This document shows, one piece after another, positions 17,334 to 26,900 of a stretch of DNA of 49,860 nucleotides. Origin of the DNA: Candidatus Poribacteria bacterium (GTDB lineage Bacteria; Poribacteria; WGA-4E; PCPOR2b); NCBI GenBank assembly GCA_022822785.1, contig JAJEAL010000010.1, positions 1 through 49,860 on the forward strand, read 5' to 3'. Position numbers and translations under genes: made by a program. The first letter of the stretch is position 1, and each line of letters opens with the position of its first letter. The notes below the pieces were generated by a model, which was not told where the DNA came from, did no database searches, and saw nothing but the letters and a program-made list of their open reading frames with translations.

Positions 17334-18113
17334 CTACCACGTATTCCGGACCGGCACCCCTTCCTTCTCAAGGTAGTCCTTGATATGCGCGATTGAGAAC
17401 TCACCGTAATGCGTAATCGAAGCGACAATGGCGGCATCCGCGTTGCTCTCAACGAAAACATCGCGGATATGTTGCGGATTCCCCGCACCACCGGACGCAA
17501 TCACAGGCACCGGAACGGACGCTGCAATCGCTCTGGTCAACGGTATGTCATACCCCGCTTTCGTGCCGTCTTGGTCGATGCTGTTCACCACAATCTCGCC
17601 TGCTCCCAATTCCACACCGCGCTGCGCCCACTGAAGCGCGTCTAACCCCATCGGACGGCGCCCGCCATCGATATAGATTTCAAACCCGCTTGGGATTTCA
17701 TCGGTTTTCGGAACCCGTTTGACCTGCATACTCAACACAACACACTGGCTTCCAAACGCTTTTGCGCCCTCGGCAAGAAGGTCTGGATTTCGCACCGCGC
17801 CGGAGTCGATACTCACCTTCTCCGCGCCGGCGAGCAAGACGCGACGCATATCCTCTAACGTGCGTAACCCACCGCCTACCGAGAACGGGATAAAAATCTC
17901 CGCCGCGACCGCTGAAACCACATCAATCATAATGTCGCGCCGCTCATTGCTGGCAGTGATGTCATAAAACACAAGCTCGTCCACGCCGCCTTCGTAGTAT
18001 GCACGTGCCATCGCTACCGGATCGCCGACATCAACGTTGCCTTTGAAAGCGACCCCTTTCGTAACTTTGCCCGCCCGAACATCGAGGCACGGAATAATGC
18101 GTTTGGTAATCAT
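17334..18113 (-). CDS. hisF: Imidazole glycerol phosphate synthase cyclase subunit
   Basis: A 259-aa (beta/alpha)8 barrel that with HisH turns PRFAR and ammonia into imidazole glycerol phosphate and AICAR (histidine and purine pathways). Diagnostic segments are [19 protein letters not shown] with catalytic D11, FYDITAS, the FSVGGGLRT phosphate loop, [20 protein letters not shown] and PVIASGGAG. At position 130, where the family's second catalytic Asp sits (usually IDAKRV), this protein has Q130 (SMQVKRV). The ATG at 18113 matches the conserved [12 protein letters not shown] start; an upstream frame extension is not needed. The gene lies 25 bp downstream of ctpA on the same strand. No hisH is in the window. 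Confidence 0.94.
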   Translation of the reverse strand: MITKRIIPCLDVRAGKVTKGVAFKGNVDVGDPVAMARAYYEGGVDELVFYDITASNERRDIMIDVVSAVAAEIFIPFSVGGGLRTLEDMRRVLLAGAEKVSIDSGAVRNPDLLAEGAKAFGSQCVVLSMQVKRVPKTDEIPSGFEIYIDGGRRPMGLDALQWAQRGVELGAGEIVVNSIDQDGTKAGYDIPLTRAIAASVPVPVIASGGAGNPQHIRDVFVESNADAAIVASITHYGEFSIAHIKDYLEKEGVPVRNTW

Positions 18114-18138
18114 GAAGCAGTTCTCAACTGTTAATCGA

Positions 18139-19608
18139 TTAGTCCGAGTCGTCACCTTTCAGTACCGACTCGTAAAGTCTGAACGCACGCAACTGATCGA
18201 TCGCCCGGATTATCCGCGGATCATACTCATACTCATCGACGGTGTCTTCCGTCTCACGCGCGATCGCGAGCTTCAACCCAACGCTGCTCAAAATAATACC
18301 CTCTTCCGTGAAAGAATCGACCAACCGTTGGTACTTTCTCATCAGTGCTGCAGCGTCGGTATCCTCTCTTGAAGCGTGCTCCGCTTTGTCTAACTGAGTG
18401 AGGATATCATCCCCGTTTTCTGCGATGAATGTCTTAATCTTCTCGTGGTTTTGCAGCTTCCGCAACATCTGAATCTCCGAACGGCTGAACCACGGATCCT
18501 CAATGTCCGGGACGATGCCAACCTTGTCAATATTAACCCCCTTCGGGCTATAGTAGTGTGCCACTGTCAGCTTCACCGCCGCACCAGCACTTAGCGCAAA
18601 AACCTGCTGTACGGAGGCTTTCCCGAAGGTCTTCTCGCCCATAACCAAGCCGTGACCGTTATCTTTGATTGCACCCGCAACAATCTCGGACGCGCTTGCA
18701 CTGCCGTTATTGACTAGCACGATAAGCGGATACTGTTTCTGCTGTTTGCCCCTCTCCGCACGGAACTCCTCGCGGGGCGTCTTGCCTTGTGTGTACACAA
18801 TTAGTTCGCCCGAATCCACAAAATCGCTAGCCACCTCAACCGCAGATCGAAGCAGACCGCCCGGGTTAGAGCGAAGATCCAAGATGATGCCCTCAATCCC
18901 CTGCTGATTAAAGGTCTCAAACGCTTTATCGACATCGTTAGCGGTATTATCCCGAAACTGGTTAACCCGTATATATCCAATAGTTCCCTTCAGCACCATT
19001 GATTCGACACTCGGAAATTGGATAACATCTCGCGTCAAGGTGATTGCTAACGGCCTAGGTTCACCCTCGCGGATTATCGTAATCGTAACATCGGTTCCCG
19101 GCTCGCCCCGAAGCACTTCAACGGCGTCTGTCGTGGTCATATTTCTTGTCGATTCGCCTTCAATCTGGCTGATTATGTCGTTGCTCTGAAGTCCCGCTTC
19201 ATCGGCAGGCGTGCCCTTGAACGGCGAGATGATAGTAAGCCGGTCGTCCCGAATACCAATCTCCATCCCCAGGCCGCCATAAGTCCCGCGGCTCTCTGTC
19301 CGAAAGTCCGTATAGTTTTCCGCAGGCAGAAATTGGCTGTACGGGTCCAAGGTCCGCAACATCCCGCGGATCGCACCGTGCATGAGCGGCTCGGAATCAG
19401 GGGGAGCCAGATGGTTCTGCTGAATATGCGCTAACACCTCTGACAGCAGCGCGATATTCTCTAATAGCTCATCATCTAAACCCTCGGCAGTGACCCGCTC
19501 TGTCTGTGCCGGTCCTAGTGTGGGGTGTAACAGTAAGATAAACGCCAAAACAGTGAGACAACCTAGTAAACTAAATCCACAGCGTTGATGCGATTTCTGT
19601 TTTTGCAT
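18139..19608 (-). CDS. ctpA: S41 carboxyl-terminal processing peptidase
   Basis: A 489-aa exported serine protease. A signal peptide or anchor (residues ~12-33, [20 protein letters not shown]) is followed by a helical N-terminal region, a PDZ domain (~80-165: [35 protein letters not shown]) and the S41 catalytic core. The Ser-Lys dyad is visible as S305 in GSASASEI and K330 in EKTFGKA, 25 residues apart as in the family. Such enzymes trim C-termini of periplasmic or thylakoid-type proteins. The start lies 8 bp after the stop of the upstream membrane-protein gene, implying coupling, and hisF follows 25 bp downstream. The order ctpA-hisF has no obvious metabolic logic. Confidence 0.94.
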   Translation of the reverse strand: MQKQKSHQRCGFSLLGCLTVLAFILLLHPTLGPAQTERVTAEGLDDELLENIALLSEVLAHIQQNHLAPPDSEPLMHGAIRGMLRTLDPYSQFLPAENYTDFRTESRGTYGGLGMEIGIRDDRLTIISPFKGTPADEAGLQSNDIISQIEGESTRNMTTTDAVEVLRGEPGTDVTITIIREGEPRPLAITLTRDVIQFPSVESMVLKGTIGYIRVNQFRDNTANDVDKAFETFNQQGIEGIILDLRSNPGGLLRSAVEVASDFVDSGELIVYTQGKTPREEFRAERGKQQKQYPLIVLVNNGSASASEIVAGAIKDNGHGLVMGEKTFGKASVQQVFALSAGAAVKLTVAHYYSPKGVNIDKVGIVPDIEDPWFSRSEIQMLRKLQNHEKIKTFIAENGDDILTQLDKAEHASREDTDAAALMRKYQRLVDSFTEEGIILSSVGLKLAIARETEDTVDEYEYDPRIIRAIDQLRAFRLYESVLKGDDSD

Positions 19609-19616
19609 AGCGATTG

Positions 19617-20102
19617 TTATCCCGTCCTAAAAAAAAAGTGATATATACGCCTACTGTAAGATATGCGGAACGCAATATATGCCGAGACCACATAGTAGAG
19701 CAGATCCATCCACTCCATACGTTGGCGCATCAGCTCCCAGACCGATGTACCCGACCCGCGTCTCTCCACCAGCTTCGGTTGGTCTGAGGACGTATCCTGT
19801 TTCTCGATAATTGCGACTGTGATTGTTTCTGGAGCGTTCCACTGGACATCCAGATATTTCCCCGCCAGAATTCCCAGTACAGCAAACAGCGCAGCGACAA
19901 GACTGATAGAAACCCGCCGGGACCGACCGACAAGCAACACACCGACACCGGTAAAGATGCCAATGGCAAGCGCAATCCACCCGGCGGTGAGCCCTGTCCA
20001 TTGGATATATTTAGCCCAAAGCGCGCCACCAAGCAGCGCACCCGCTAACCCGCCCAACGGTGCGAAAGGAAGATGGCGTGGAGATGTATATGTGCCGTTC
20101 AT
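19617..20102 (-). CDS. Hypothetical membrane protein
   Basis: A 161-aa protein with no recognised family. Three hydrophobic segments lie at about residues 14-30 (GGLAGALLGGALW), 36-55 (TAGWIALAIGIFTGVGVLLV) and 62-80 (ISLVAALFAVLGILAG). A soluble ~45-residue stretch with charged and Ser/Thr residues follows, then a final amphipathic helix (LLYYVVSAYIAFRISYS). The ATG at 20102 is preceded by GGAAAGG at about eight bases; a longer frame upstream lacks such a signal. It is placed directly ahead of ctpA (8 bp), so the protein may be a substrate, partner or membrane anchor for that protease. Confidence 0.75.
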   Translation of the reverse strand: MNGTYTSPRHLPFAPLGGLAGALLGGALWAKYIQWTGLTAGWIALAIGIFTGVGVLLVGRSRRVSISLVAALFAVLGILAGKYLDVQWNAPETITVAIIEKQDTSSDQPKLVERRGSGTSVWELMRQRMEWMDLLYYVVSAYIAFRISYSRRIYHFFFRTG

Positions 20103-20156
20103 TCTGTTTGACCTTTCCGAAGATAGGCAGATACGCAAATCTGCCATTTCATCTGT

Positions 20157-20954
20157 TTAGCTGCGTTCCTCCTCTAAAGCAGCCAATTGTGTGCGGAGCT
20201 GTTCTAATTCTAACTCTACCTGTTGGCGGCGATGTGCTTCCTGTTGCGCTGCCAATTCTGCCTGTTGCGCCCGTGTTTCTGCCTCCTCTCGCAGCTGCAC
20301 CTCCTCTGCGGAGGTGGGAATAGGTGTCCCATCAGGCAGGTAGGGTCGTAAAAGCCGCACATTGCCGATGTAATCCTCCCAACGGAGCCATAGATTCAAA
20401 CTCTGACTAAATAATCCCCCTTCAGCGTCCGGTGGAATCCCCTCGATTTCGCCGGAGGGACTGCGACGCCAGCCGCGAAATTCGGGTGGTTTGTCCCCTT
20501 CGGGTTGATGGATAAAATACTCCGCCACTCCGATGTCAAGGAGGTATTGTCTCAGCTTTGCTCCACGGTCCTGAGCGGCGGTGGAATCGGAGAGAAATTC
20601 AAACACAACCGTCGGCACAGCACCCTCTGCCCAAGTGTAGAAACTGCGCCGCTCCGGATACTTCTCTACTCCCAAGACAATGTAGATGTCAGGGGCGACG
20701 AATTTCGTTCGGTCCCCTTCGTAATAGTAGATAAAACTGTCAATACCGATATAGACAGATGATTCGGTGTTGAAGTAACGCGCAAGTTGGTCGCTGAAGG
20801 TCCGAATCTGCACGCCGTGGAATCCGGTCGCAGCCATTGGCTCATCGTCCTCCGAGGGGTAGCCTTCAATGTAAACCGTGGGCTTTCCAGTCGCCCTTGG
20901 AAAGACCGGCATATATTTGTTTCGCTTGAAATCGTAACCGTTTACGGCATCCAT
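20157..20954 (-). CDS. Uma2 family (DUF820) PD-(D/E)xK nuclease-fold protein
   Basis: A 265-aa protein. The Uma2 core is visible as VAPDIYIVLGV, PTVVFEFLSDST, DRGAKLRQYLLDIGVAEYFI and WRRSP, with the acidic D and E of the PD-(D/E)xK-like fold. A long C-terminal coiled coil of Glu/Gln/Ala/Arg heptads follows (~residues 210-260). The family is greatly expanded in cyanobacteria and related lineages; its biological role is not established. The ATG at 20954 has GGAGGG just upstream, so it was preferred to a non-ATG start 12 bases earlier. It lies 54 bp upstream of the membrane-protein gene, and the miniature element at 20985 lies immediately upstream. Confidence 0.88.
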   Translation of the reverse strand: MDAVNGYDFKRNKYMPVFPRATGKPTVYIEGYPSEDDEPMAATGFHGVQIRTFSDQLARYFNTESSVYIGIDSFIYYYEGDRTKFVAPDIYIVLGVEKYPERRSFYTWAEGAVPTVVFEFLSDSTAAQDRGAKLRQYLLDIGVAEYFIHQPEGDKPPEFRGWRRSPSGEIEGIPPDAEGGLFSQSLNLWLRWEDYIGNVRLLRPYLPDGTPIPTSAEEVQLREEAETRAQQAELAAQQEAHRRQQVELELEQLRTQLAALEEERS

Positions 20955-20984
20955 GAGTCCCTCCACGCTTAATAACCTTTGTTG

Positions 20985-21160
20985 CTAGGGCGTGTTGACA
21001 TTTTGCTTGTGCTGTCGCGAGAAACGCTCAAATCACTGGAAAAGCTGCCAGAAACCGAGTTTTTTCTTCAAAACTCGGTTTCTTTTCTGGGGTTTTCCGT
21101 CAGTGGACCGATTTATGTCTCTCTATTATCTGGTTGCAATAAAGTGTCAACAGAACCTAG
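20985..21160. mobile_element. IS5-like miniature inverted-repeat element with CTAG duplication
   Basis: CTAG sits at both ends (20985-20988 and 21157-21160), the 4-bp YTAR target typical of the IS5 group. Inside it, GGCGTGTTGACATTTT pairs with the right end AAAGTGTCAACAGAAC at 12 of 16 positions. The ~168-bp interior is a nested palindrome with a GAAACCGAG...CTCGGTTTC core and no coding frame. A partial copy starts at 49782 and a lone left end lies at 13014. The remaining sequence up to gatA (21161-21307) is tandem debris of a TTGGTTCATTAATG type with no gene. Confidence 0.7.
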
Positions 21161-21307
21161 TTGGTGAGGATGTTGTTTCCGCCCCTTGGTCCATTTTTTT
21201 CGTTCATTAGTTGATTGGTTCATTAATGTACTATGAACTCTTGAACCAACGAACTCGTTCTTACTAAACCCATGAACCAATTGTTTTCACGTTTTACGTT
21301 TCACGTT

Positions 21308-22777
21308 TCACTGTGAGGATAGGTTTGGTCGCTTCCGATGGTGGTCGGTATGCTGCTCAAACGTATAAGCCACCCGCAAAATCTTCTCCTCCTCAAACGG
21401 GGCGGCGAGGATCTGCAAGCCGATCGGTAAATCGTCCGACGTCAATCCACACGGTATAGAAATCCCCGGCAAACCCGCAAGGTTCGCCGGGGTTGTCAGC
21501 ACGTCGGAGAGGTACATCTGCAGCGGATCCGCTGTCCGTTCCCCAATTTTGAACGCCGCCGTCGGTGAGGTCGGTGTTACAACCACATCCACCTTCTCAA
21601 AGGCTTGATCGAAATCGGACTTAATCAATGTTCTCACCTTCTGCGCTTTCAGATAATAGGCATCGTAATATCCCGAACTGAGCGCGTAAGTGCCCAACAT
21701 GACGCGCCGCTTAACCTCTTCCCCAAAACCTTGGCTCCGCGTCTGTCTGTACATATCGCCTAAATCGTCAACCTCGTCAGCACGGAAACCGTACCGGACC
21801 CCATCATACCGCGCTAAATTCGCACTCGCTTCAGCCGGTGCAATGATATAGTATGTCGCCATTGCGTAGTCCGTGTGGGGCAGTGAGACCTCCTCAATGC
21901 GTGCCCCGTTCTCCTCAAGCACCGCAATCGCACGCCGGACGCTCTCCCCCACCTCTGCGTCAATACCTGCCGTAAAATACTCGTGCGGGATACCGACCTT
22001 GACCCCTTCGATATCGTTAATCAAGGACTCGGTAAAATCGGGGACAGGCAAATTCGCCGACGTTGAATCCATCGGATCATGCCCACAGGTAGCATTAAGC
22101 AGTAACGCGCAATCGGTCACATCCCGCGTGAAAGGGCCAATCTGATCCAAGGACGATGCGAACGCCACCAACCCGAACCGCGAAATGCGTCCATAAGTCG
22201 GCTTCATCCCCACAACACCACACAGCGAGGCAGGTTGCCGAATCGAGCCGCCGGTGTCCGATCCGAGCGAGCAGATCGCTTCGCCCGCAGCGACAACGGC
22301 TGCAGAGCCACCGCTCGAACCGCCGGGGATAGCTTCCAAATTCCACGGGTTGTGGGTGGTCTGGTACGCCGAATTTTCTGTCGATGACCCCATCGCGAAC
22401 TCGTCCATGTTCGTCTTGCCGAGCATCACCGCGCCCTGCTGATGCAGCTTGGTCATCACCGTCGCGTCGTAGGGCGAGACAAAGTTGCCCAAAATCTCAG
22501 AGCCACATGTTGTCAACACCCCTTTGGTGCAGATCACATCCTTAATCGCTATCGGGATGCCTGCCAATGGGGGCATCTCATCGCCGCGTTCAAAGCCTGC
22601 GTCCACAGCTGCGGCGCTCTCAAGGGCAATATCCTTGGTCAGTGTTAGGTAGCCTTTTATCTGCTCTTCGACAGCACCAATGCGATCATACATAGACTGC
22701 GTCAGCTCGACGGCAGTAATCTCCCGCGCCTTCAACTGCTCATGAAGCACATGGGCTGTCAGTTCATATAACGACAT
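21308..22777 (-). CDS. gatA: Asp-tRNA(Asn)/Glu-tRNA(Gln) amidotransferase subunit A
   Basis: A 489-aa amidase-signature enzyme. With GatB and GatC it makes Gln-tRNA(Gln) and/or Asn-tRNA(Asn) from the misacylated forms by releasing ammonia from glutamine. The catalytic triad is K79 (IPIAIKD), cis-S154 (PGGSSGGS) and S178 (GSDTGGSIR). The length and the start [19 protein letters not shown] are normal. It is in the gatC-x-gatA order with a 98-aa unknown gene between; gatB is not in the window. The upstream spacer carries an AAAGGAG-like ribosome binding site (GGAGTAAATT region). Confidence 0.96.
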   Translation of the reverse strand: MSLYELTAHVLHEQLKAREITAVELTQSMYDRIGAVEEQIKGYLTLTKDIALESAAAVDAGFERGDEMPPLAGIPIAIKDVICTKGVLTTCGSEILGNFVSPYDATVMTKLHQQGAVMLGKTNMDEFAMGSSTENSAYQTTHNPWNLEAIPGGSSGGSAAVVAAGEAICSLGSDTGGSIRQPASLCGVVGMKPTYGRISRFGLVAFASSLDQIGPFTRDVTDCALLLNATCGHDPMDSTSANLPVPDFTESLINDIEGVKVGIPHEYFTAGIDAEVGESVRRAIAVLEENGARIEEVSLPHTDYAMATYYIIAPAEASANLARYDGVRYGFRADEVDDLGDMYRQTRSQGFGEEVKRRVMLGTYALSSGYYDAYYLKAQKVRTLIKSDFDQAFEKVDVVVTPTSPTAAFKIGERTADPLQMYLSDVLTTPANLAGLPGISIPCGLTSDDLPIGLQILAAPFEEEKILRVAYTFEQHTDHHRKRPNLSSQ

Positions 22778-22799
22778 CTAAAATTTACTCCTTTGAGGA

Positions 22800-23096
22800 T
22801 CATTCTGGCAGCGCGTTGACCGCTTTTTTCAGTAGAGGTTTCAAATTTTTCATATGGTGAAGCATGTGCAGGACAGAGATCTCCAATTCTCCCATACAGT
22901 CAGCCAAATCAGCCGCAGATACGTCCTCGCTTTGTACGAGCGCGGTGTAACATTTCTCAAAATTTGGTATTTCTCCAGCAATATCGCTCAAGTGAAGAGC
23001 AATCATAGCGCGTTTCGCCACTTTAAGCGTGGGCAGACGCTTTTCTAACACGGTGTCCAAACGATACAGCTGCTCGCTCGGTTGTATCGAATCCAT
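22800..23096 (-). CDS. Hypothetical small helical protein between gatC and gatA
   Basis: A 98-aa protein of unrecognised family, almost entirely amphipathic helix (RLDTVLEKRLPTLKVAKRAM, DLADCMGELEISVLHMLHHM). It has no signal peptide, membrane segment or metal motif. The ATG at 23096 has AGGAGAT a few bases upstream and follows a TTG codon that could also start. It ends 22 bp before gatA and is probably co-transcribed with it. The position could mean a GatCAB-associated factor or simply an inserted gene; a helical-bundle (HEPN-like or four-helix) fold is conceivable but not shown. Confidence 0.7.
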   Translation of the reverse strand: MDSIQPSEQLYRLDTVLEKRLPTLKVAKRAMIALHLSDIAGEIPNFEKCYTALVQSEDVSAADLADCMGELEISVLHMLHHMKNLKPLLKKAVNALPE

Positions 23097-23165
23097 CAAC
23101 CTATCTCCTCTAACGCCTTAATTAACGCTACAGAGTACGGGTAAGAACGCCCCACTCTTCTGGTT

Positions 23166-23273
23166 TAGGTGTTGGCTCATGTAAAAAGAAAGTGCAAAGC
23201 ACAACGAGAAACCGAGTTTTTTCTTGAAAACTCGGTTTCTGTTGCACGATTTCTTAACATGAGCGTAGGTGTT
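23166..23273. mobile_element. 92-bp palindromic miniature element with 8-bp target duplication (copy 1)
   Basis: TAGGTGTT flanks the element on both sides (23166-23173 and 23266-23273, 8/8 identical). The element (23174-23265) begins GGCTCATGTAAAAAGAAAG and ends TTTCTTAACATGAGCG, near-perfect inverted repeats, around a GAAACCGAG...CTCGGTTTC core hairpin. It has no coding frame. It sits between gatC and the 98-aa gene; the rest of 23097-23463 shows only a degenerate AACGCAAAGACGCAAAG-type repeat and no gene. Confidence 0.85.
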
Positions 23274-23463
23274 TTTAACGCAAAGACGCAAAGAAGATTG
23301 GGAGAGGAGTAGACTCAACCTTCCAATTTTCCAACCTTTTCTTTTTCTTTCCTAGCTCGCTTGCATCTTATTAAAGTTTGTAATGACTTATTCTGAAAAA
23401 CATTGCGTCGTTGTGTCATTGCGCCTTGGCGTTTCATTTCCCTCGCCATTGATTAAAAATAAG

Positions 23464-23754
23464 TTACTCAATTACCTTTGGCACCTCAAAGTACCCTTCC
23501 TCCGCGCTCGGCGCCCCGTCCAAAACAACCTCCCGGTCGTATGACGACTTGGCGACATCTTCCTTGACCACGTTGCGGATAGGAAGGGGATGCGATGTCG
23601 GCGGCACATCCGCCGTATCCAATTCGTTTAATTTACCGATATAATCCAAAATCCGAGCGAGTTGGTGCGTGAACTGCTCTATCTCTTCCTCGTTAAACTC
23701 AAGCCGCGCAAGCGTCGCAACATGTTGTACGTCATCCCTTGTAATCGTTGCCAT
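23464..23754 (-). CDS. gatC: Asp-tRNA(Asn)/Glu-tRNA(Gln) amidotransferase subunit C
   Basis: A 96-aa GatC, the small subunit that wraps around GatA and stabilises the GatCAB complex. Hallmarks are the N-terminal VQHVATLARLEFNEEEIEQF, the following LARILDYIGKLNELDT, and the extended C-terminal tail with VKEDVAKSS and APSAEEGYFEVPKVIE. Length is typical. It is upstream of the 98-aa gene and gatA on the same strand but separated from them by ~370 bp that include a miniature element, so the original gatCA operon appears to have been split. Confidence 0.95.
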   Translation of the reverse strand: MATITRDDVQHVATLARLEFNEEEIEQFTHQLARILDYIGKLNELDTADVPPTSHPLPIRNVVKEDVAKSSYDREVVLDGAPSAEEGYFEVPKVIE

Positions 23755-23812
23755 CTAACGTTCTCCATTATCGTATTATGGTGAATTAGACAAATAAGTG
23801 AACATTTCCCAA

Positions 23813-23920
23813 AGTCCCCCTGATAAGGGGGATTTAGGGGGTTGTTTGTGGGTGCAGATTTCCAAATTTGTACATGTGCATCGGCAGTGTCTAAGCAATT
23901 CTATAATCTACCATAAATCA
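23813..23920. repeat. CCCCCTGATAAGGGGG repeat
   Basis: The same hairpin and tail as at 17239, with GTGTCTAAGCAATTCTATAATC and CTACCATAAA at its end. It lies just past the 3' end of uvrD and upstream of gatC, both on the - strand, so it may end uvrD transcription. Confidence 0.6.
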
Positions 23921-23966
23921 GGCTAACTCGTCTCAAAAAGACGGTTTCACCTTTCATGTCTCCATT

Positions 23967-26900
23967 TCACTCCATCCGCTGCAACCGCGCAAACGCCGCA
24001 TCCAACACCTTCTCAGAACCGCGTTCAAACCGTACCGTGATACGCATATCGAATCCGCGCCCACTGATAGCAGTAACCCTACCCCTACCGAACTTCGCGT
24101 GATACACAACGTCCCCAACGTCGTAATAGGACTGTACCTCGTCCTCATAATCGGGTTCGTCGGGGTCATAGGACGACACCACCCGGCGCCGAGGCGATTC
24201 TTCGACCATGCCCTGATCCACCAATTCGGGCGGAATCTCCTCAATGAAGCGCGAAGGGATGCGATAATCGAGGTCACGATACAGCCGTCGTGAACGGGCA
24301 TAGGTCAGGTAGACATGCTCCTGCGCCCGTGTGAGCCCAACGTAACATAACCGACGCTCCTCCTCAAGCTCGGCTTCGCTGTTATAAGAGCGTTGGTGCG
24401 GCAGCAGCCCCTCCTCAATCCCGACCATAAACACAATCGGAAATTCTAACCCTTTGGCACTGTGCAACGTCATCATCGTCACCACGTCGCTCTTATCTTC
24501 CATGTTGTCAATATCGGAAGTCAACGTAATCTTCTCCAAGAAACCCGACAGCGTCGGCTCCGGCTCGCTCTCTTCGTATTCCGCAACCGCTGCGATTAAC
24601 TCACCGAGGTTCTCTTCACGGCTCTGCGCCTCAATTGAGCCCTCGCTCCTCAAGGCTTGCAGATAGCCGCTGCGATCAAGTATATCCTCCGCTGTCCGTG
24701 CCGGCGGATCGTCCGGGTAAAACGACGTAATCAGTTCGGCGAATTCGCGCACCTTGTTCTTCGCGCCGTTGTTGAGGGTTGATATATCATTGACGCGCTG
24801 AATCGCGGCAAATAGCGGGATGCCTTCGTCGTAAGCGAAATCCTCAATCTTCTGCACCGTCGCGACCCCAATCCCACGGCGCGGGGTATTGATGATCCGC
24901 TTGATGCTTACCGTGTCAGCGGGGTTCACTATCACCCGCATATACGCCATAATATCCTTGACCTCCATCCGCTCGTAGAACCGGATCCCGCCCACAATCT
25001 GATACGGGATATTGGCGCCGCGCAGCGCATCCTCAAATGTACGGGATTGAGCGTTGATCCGATAAAAGATAACACAATCGCCATATTTCCGTCTACGTGA
25101 CCGCCACTCCCGAATCTGACGCAACACATAGTCCGCTTCCCTGATGTCGTCCGTCGCTTCATGGAGGGTGATTGCATTCCCCTGCCTGTTGGCCGTCCAG
25201 ATCTGCTTCTCCTTGCGCTTTTGGTTATTGCTGATTACATGATACGCCGCTTCCAGGATATTCTTCGTCGAGCGGTAGTTCTGCTCTAAACGTAACACCT
25301 TCGTATCCGGATAGTCATCCTCAAAATCAAGGATATTGTTGATGTCCGCACCTCGCCATGAGTAAATCGAATTATGAACACAGATCCCGTTCGCGATATA
25401 GTTGTGCAGACAGTTGACATCTAAGTCGTAAACATATCCTTGATAATCTTCCCATTCGACGGATTCAACCAAATCTTCAACAAGTTTGCCGTCTTGTTCC
25501 ACAGCTACGTACATCATCGGCTGGATCTGGCTCGCTGGCTGGAAATCGTACTTTCGACCATCCACCAAAAATGCGCTAGATTGAATCTCTAAATCGCCTG
25601 CCGCGTGAGCGATCTGGTTCGCAAATTTGACCGCTTCCTCATAGTCCAAGCGAACCTTCTCAATCCGCCATGTGTCTCGCCTTCCTGGTCTGGTATAATG
25701 CCCGTGCGACTGCAACCGTTTTTCGAGTTGGCGATCGGTGGTACTCAACGAAACACGGTGGGCATGCCAAGGACTTCGCTGGCTCACCCGCTTATCGCTA
25801 AACATTGTGAAATTGACAATCTGCCGATCAGGGGACCTGTTCCCCGAAATACCTTTCGGACGATAGCTCGGATAGTCGTGGAATAGATAAAGATCACGCA
25901 TCAGCCGTTTAGCGTTTGACGCCGTATCAATATTTTCATAGATGAAATTGATGTGATGCTGCTGAACCAGGGCATCATGACCCGCTACATCGAAAACTGT
26001 TGTGGGAATACCGTACTCAAAGGCGTAATACTGTTCCCACAGCTGTGCCTCAGCGCGGGTTCGGCAGGTTTTCAGAATCCATAGCTTATCCGCTTTCTCC
26101 TGGACGCACCGTTGACGAATCCCCGTCTGGAGCGGACGGTCTTTGAACCCATCGCTACGGGTGCCCTTGGATATGCCGATCCGATAGCCTCTGTCCCGCC
26201 TGAACATCAGATAAACATGATGCAGGTCCGGCGCGTTGCTTAAACATGAGAACAGCACGTGATTTGGGGTCGCACGCACTGTGGCACCGCTGCGCGTCCT
26301 AATCTTGACCAATTTCCCTGCGTACCACTTTCGGTGGAGGCCGATAACCTCTGTCTTAAGGGTTTTGCTTCTACCGGCTCCTGCAACAACGTCATCTTCC
26401 CAGCGTAGATCTTCAATCGGTGTTGGTCCGTCAGGGGTCTGAACCAACGTGCCTTCGGGCAAACACTGATCGTCGTCCCCCACCACGCAGATGTTCTGGT
26501 GTTTCTGTGCCAACGCATTCACCAACAGATACTGACCGCGATTGGTGTCCTGATACTCATCAACGAGGATATATTGGAACTTGTCCTGATAATACGCCAA
26601 TACATTCGGGTTCGATTCAAACAGCTCAACTGTCAGCTTGATCAGGTCATCGAAATCGAGGGCGTTATTTTGCCGGAGGAAATCCTGATACATCGGATAA
26701 AGCGTTGCCACAGACTCCTCGAAGAACCCTATTGCTTTGCTCGCATACGCTTCAGGCGAGACAAAGTCGCTCTTGGCTCTGCTAATCTCGCCGATGACGG
26801 GACCCGGATTATTCAGCGAGAGTTGGAGCGTCTTGATCAACTCCTTAATCAGCGTTTGCTGGTCCGCGGTATCGTAAATTGTGAACGAGCGATCGTAGCC

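Noticed and set aside
23118-23318. Short frames at 23118, 31242 and 43025 with similar peptides (RVFKKKLGF or FFLENSAS)
   Set aside because: The similarity comes from the GAAACCGAG...CTCGGTTTC palindrome of the miniature element, not from a conserved protein.
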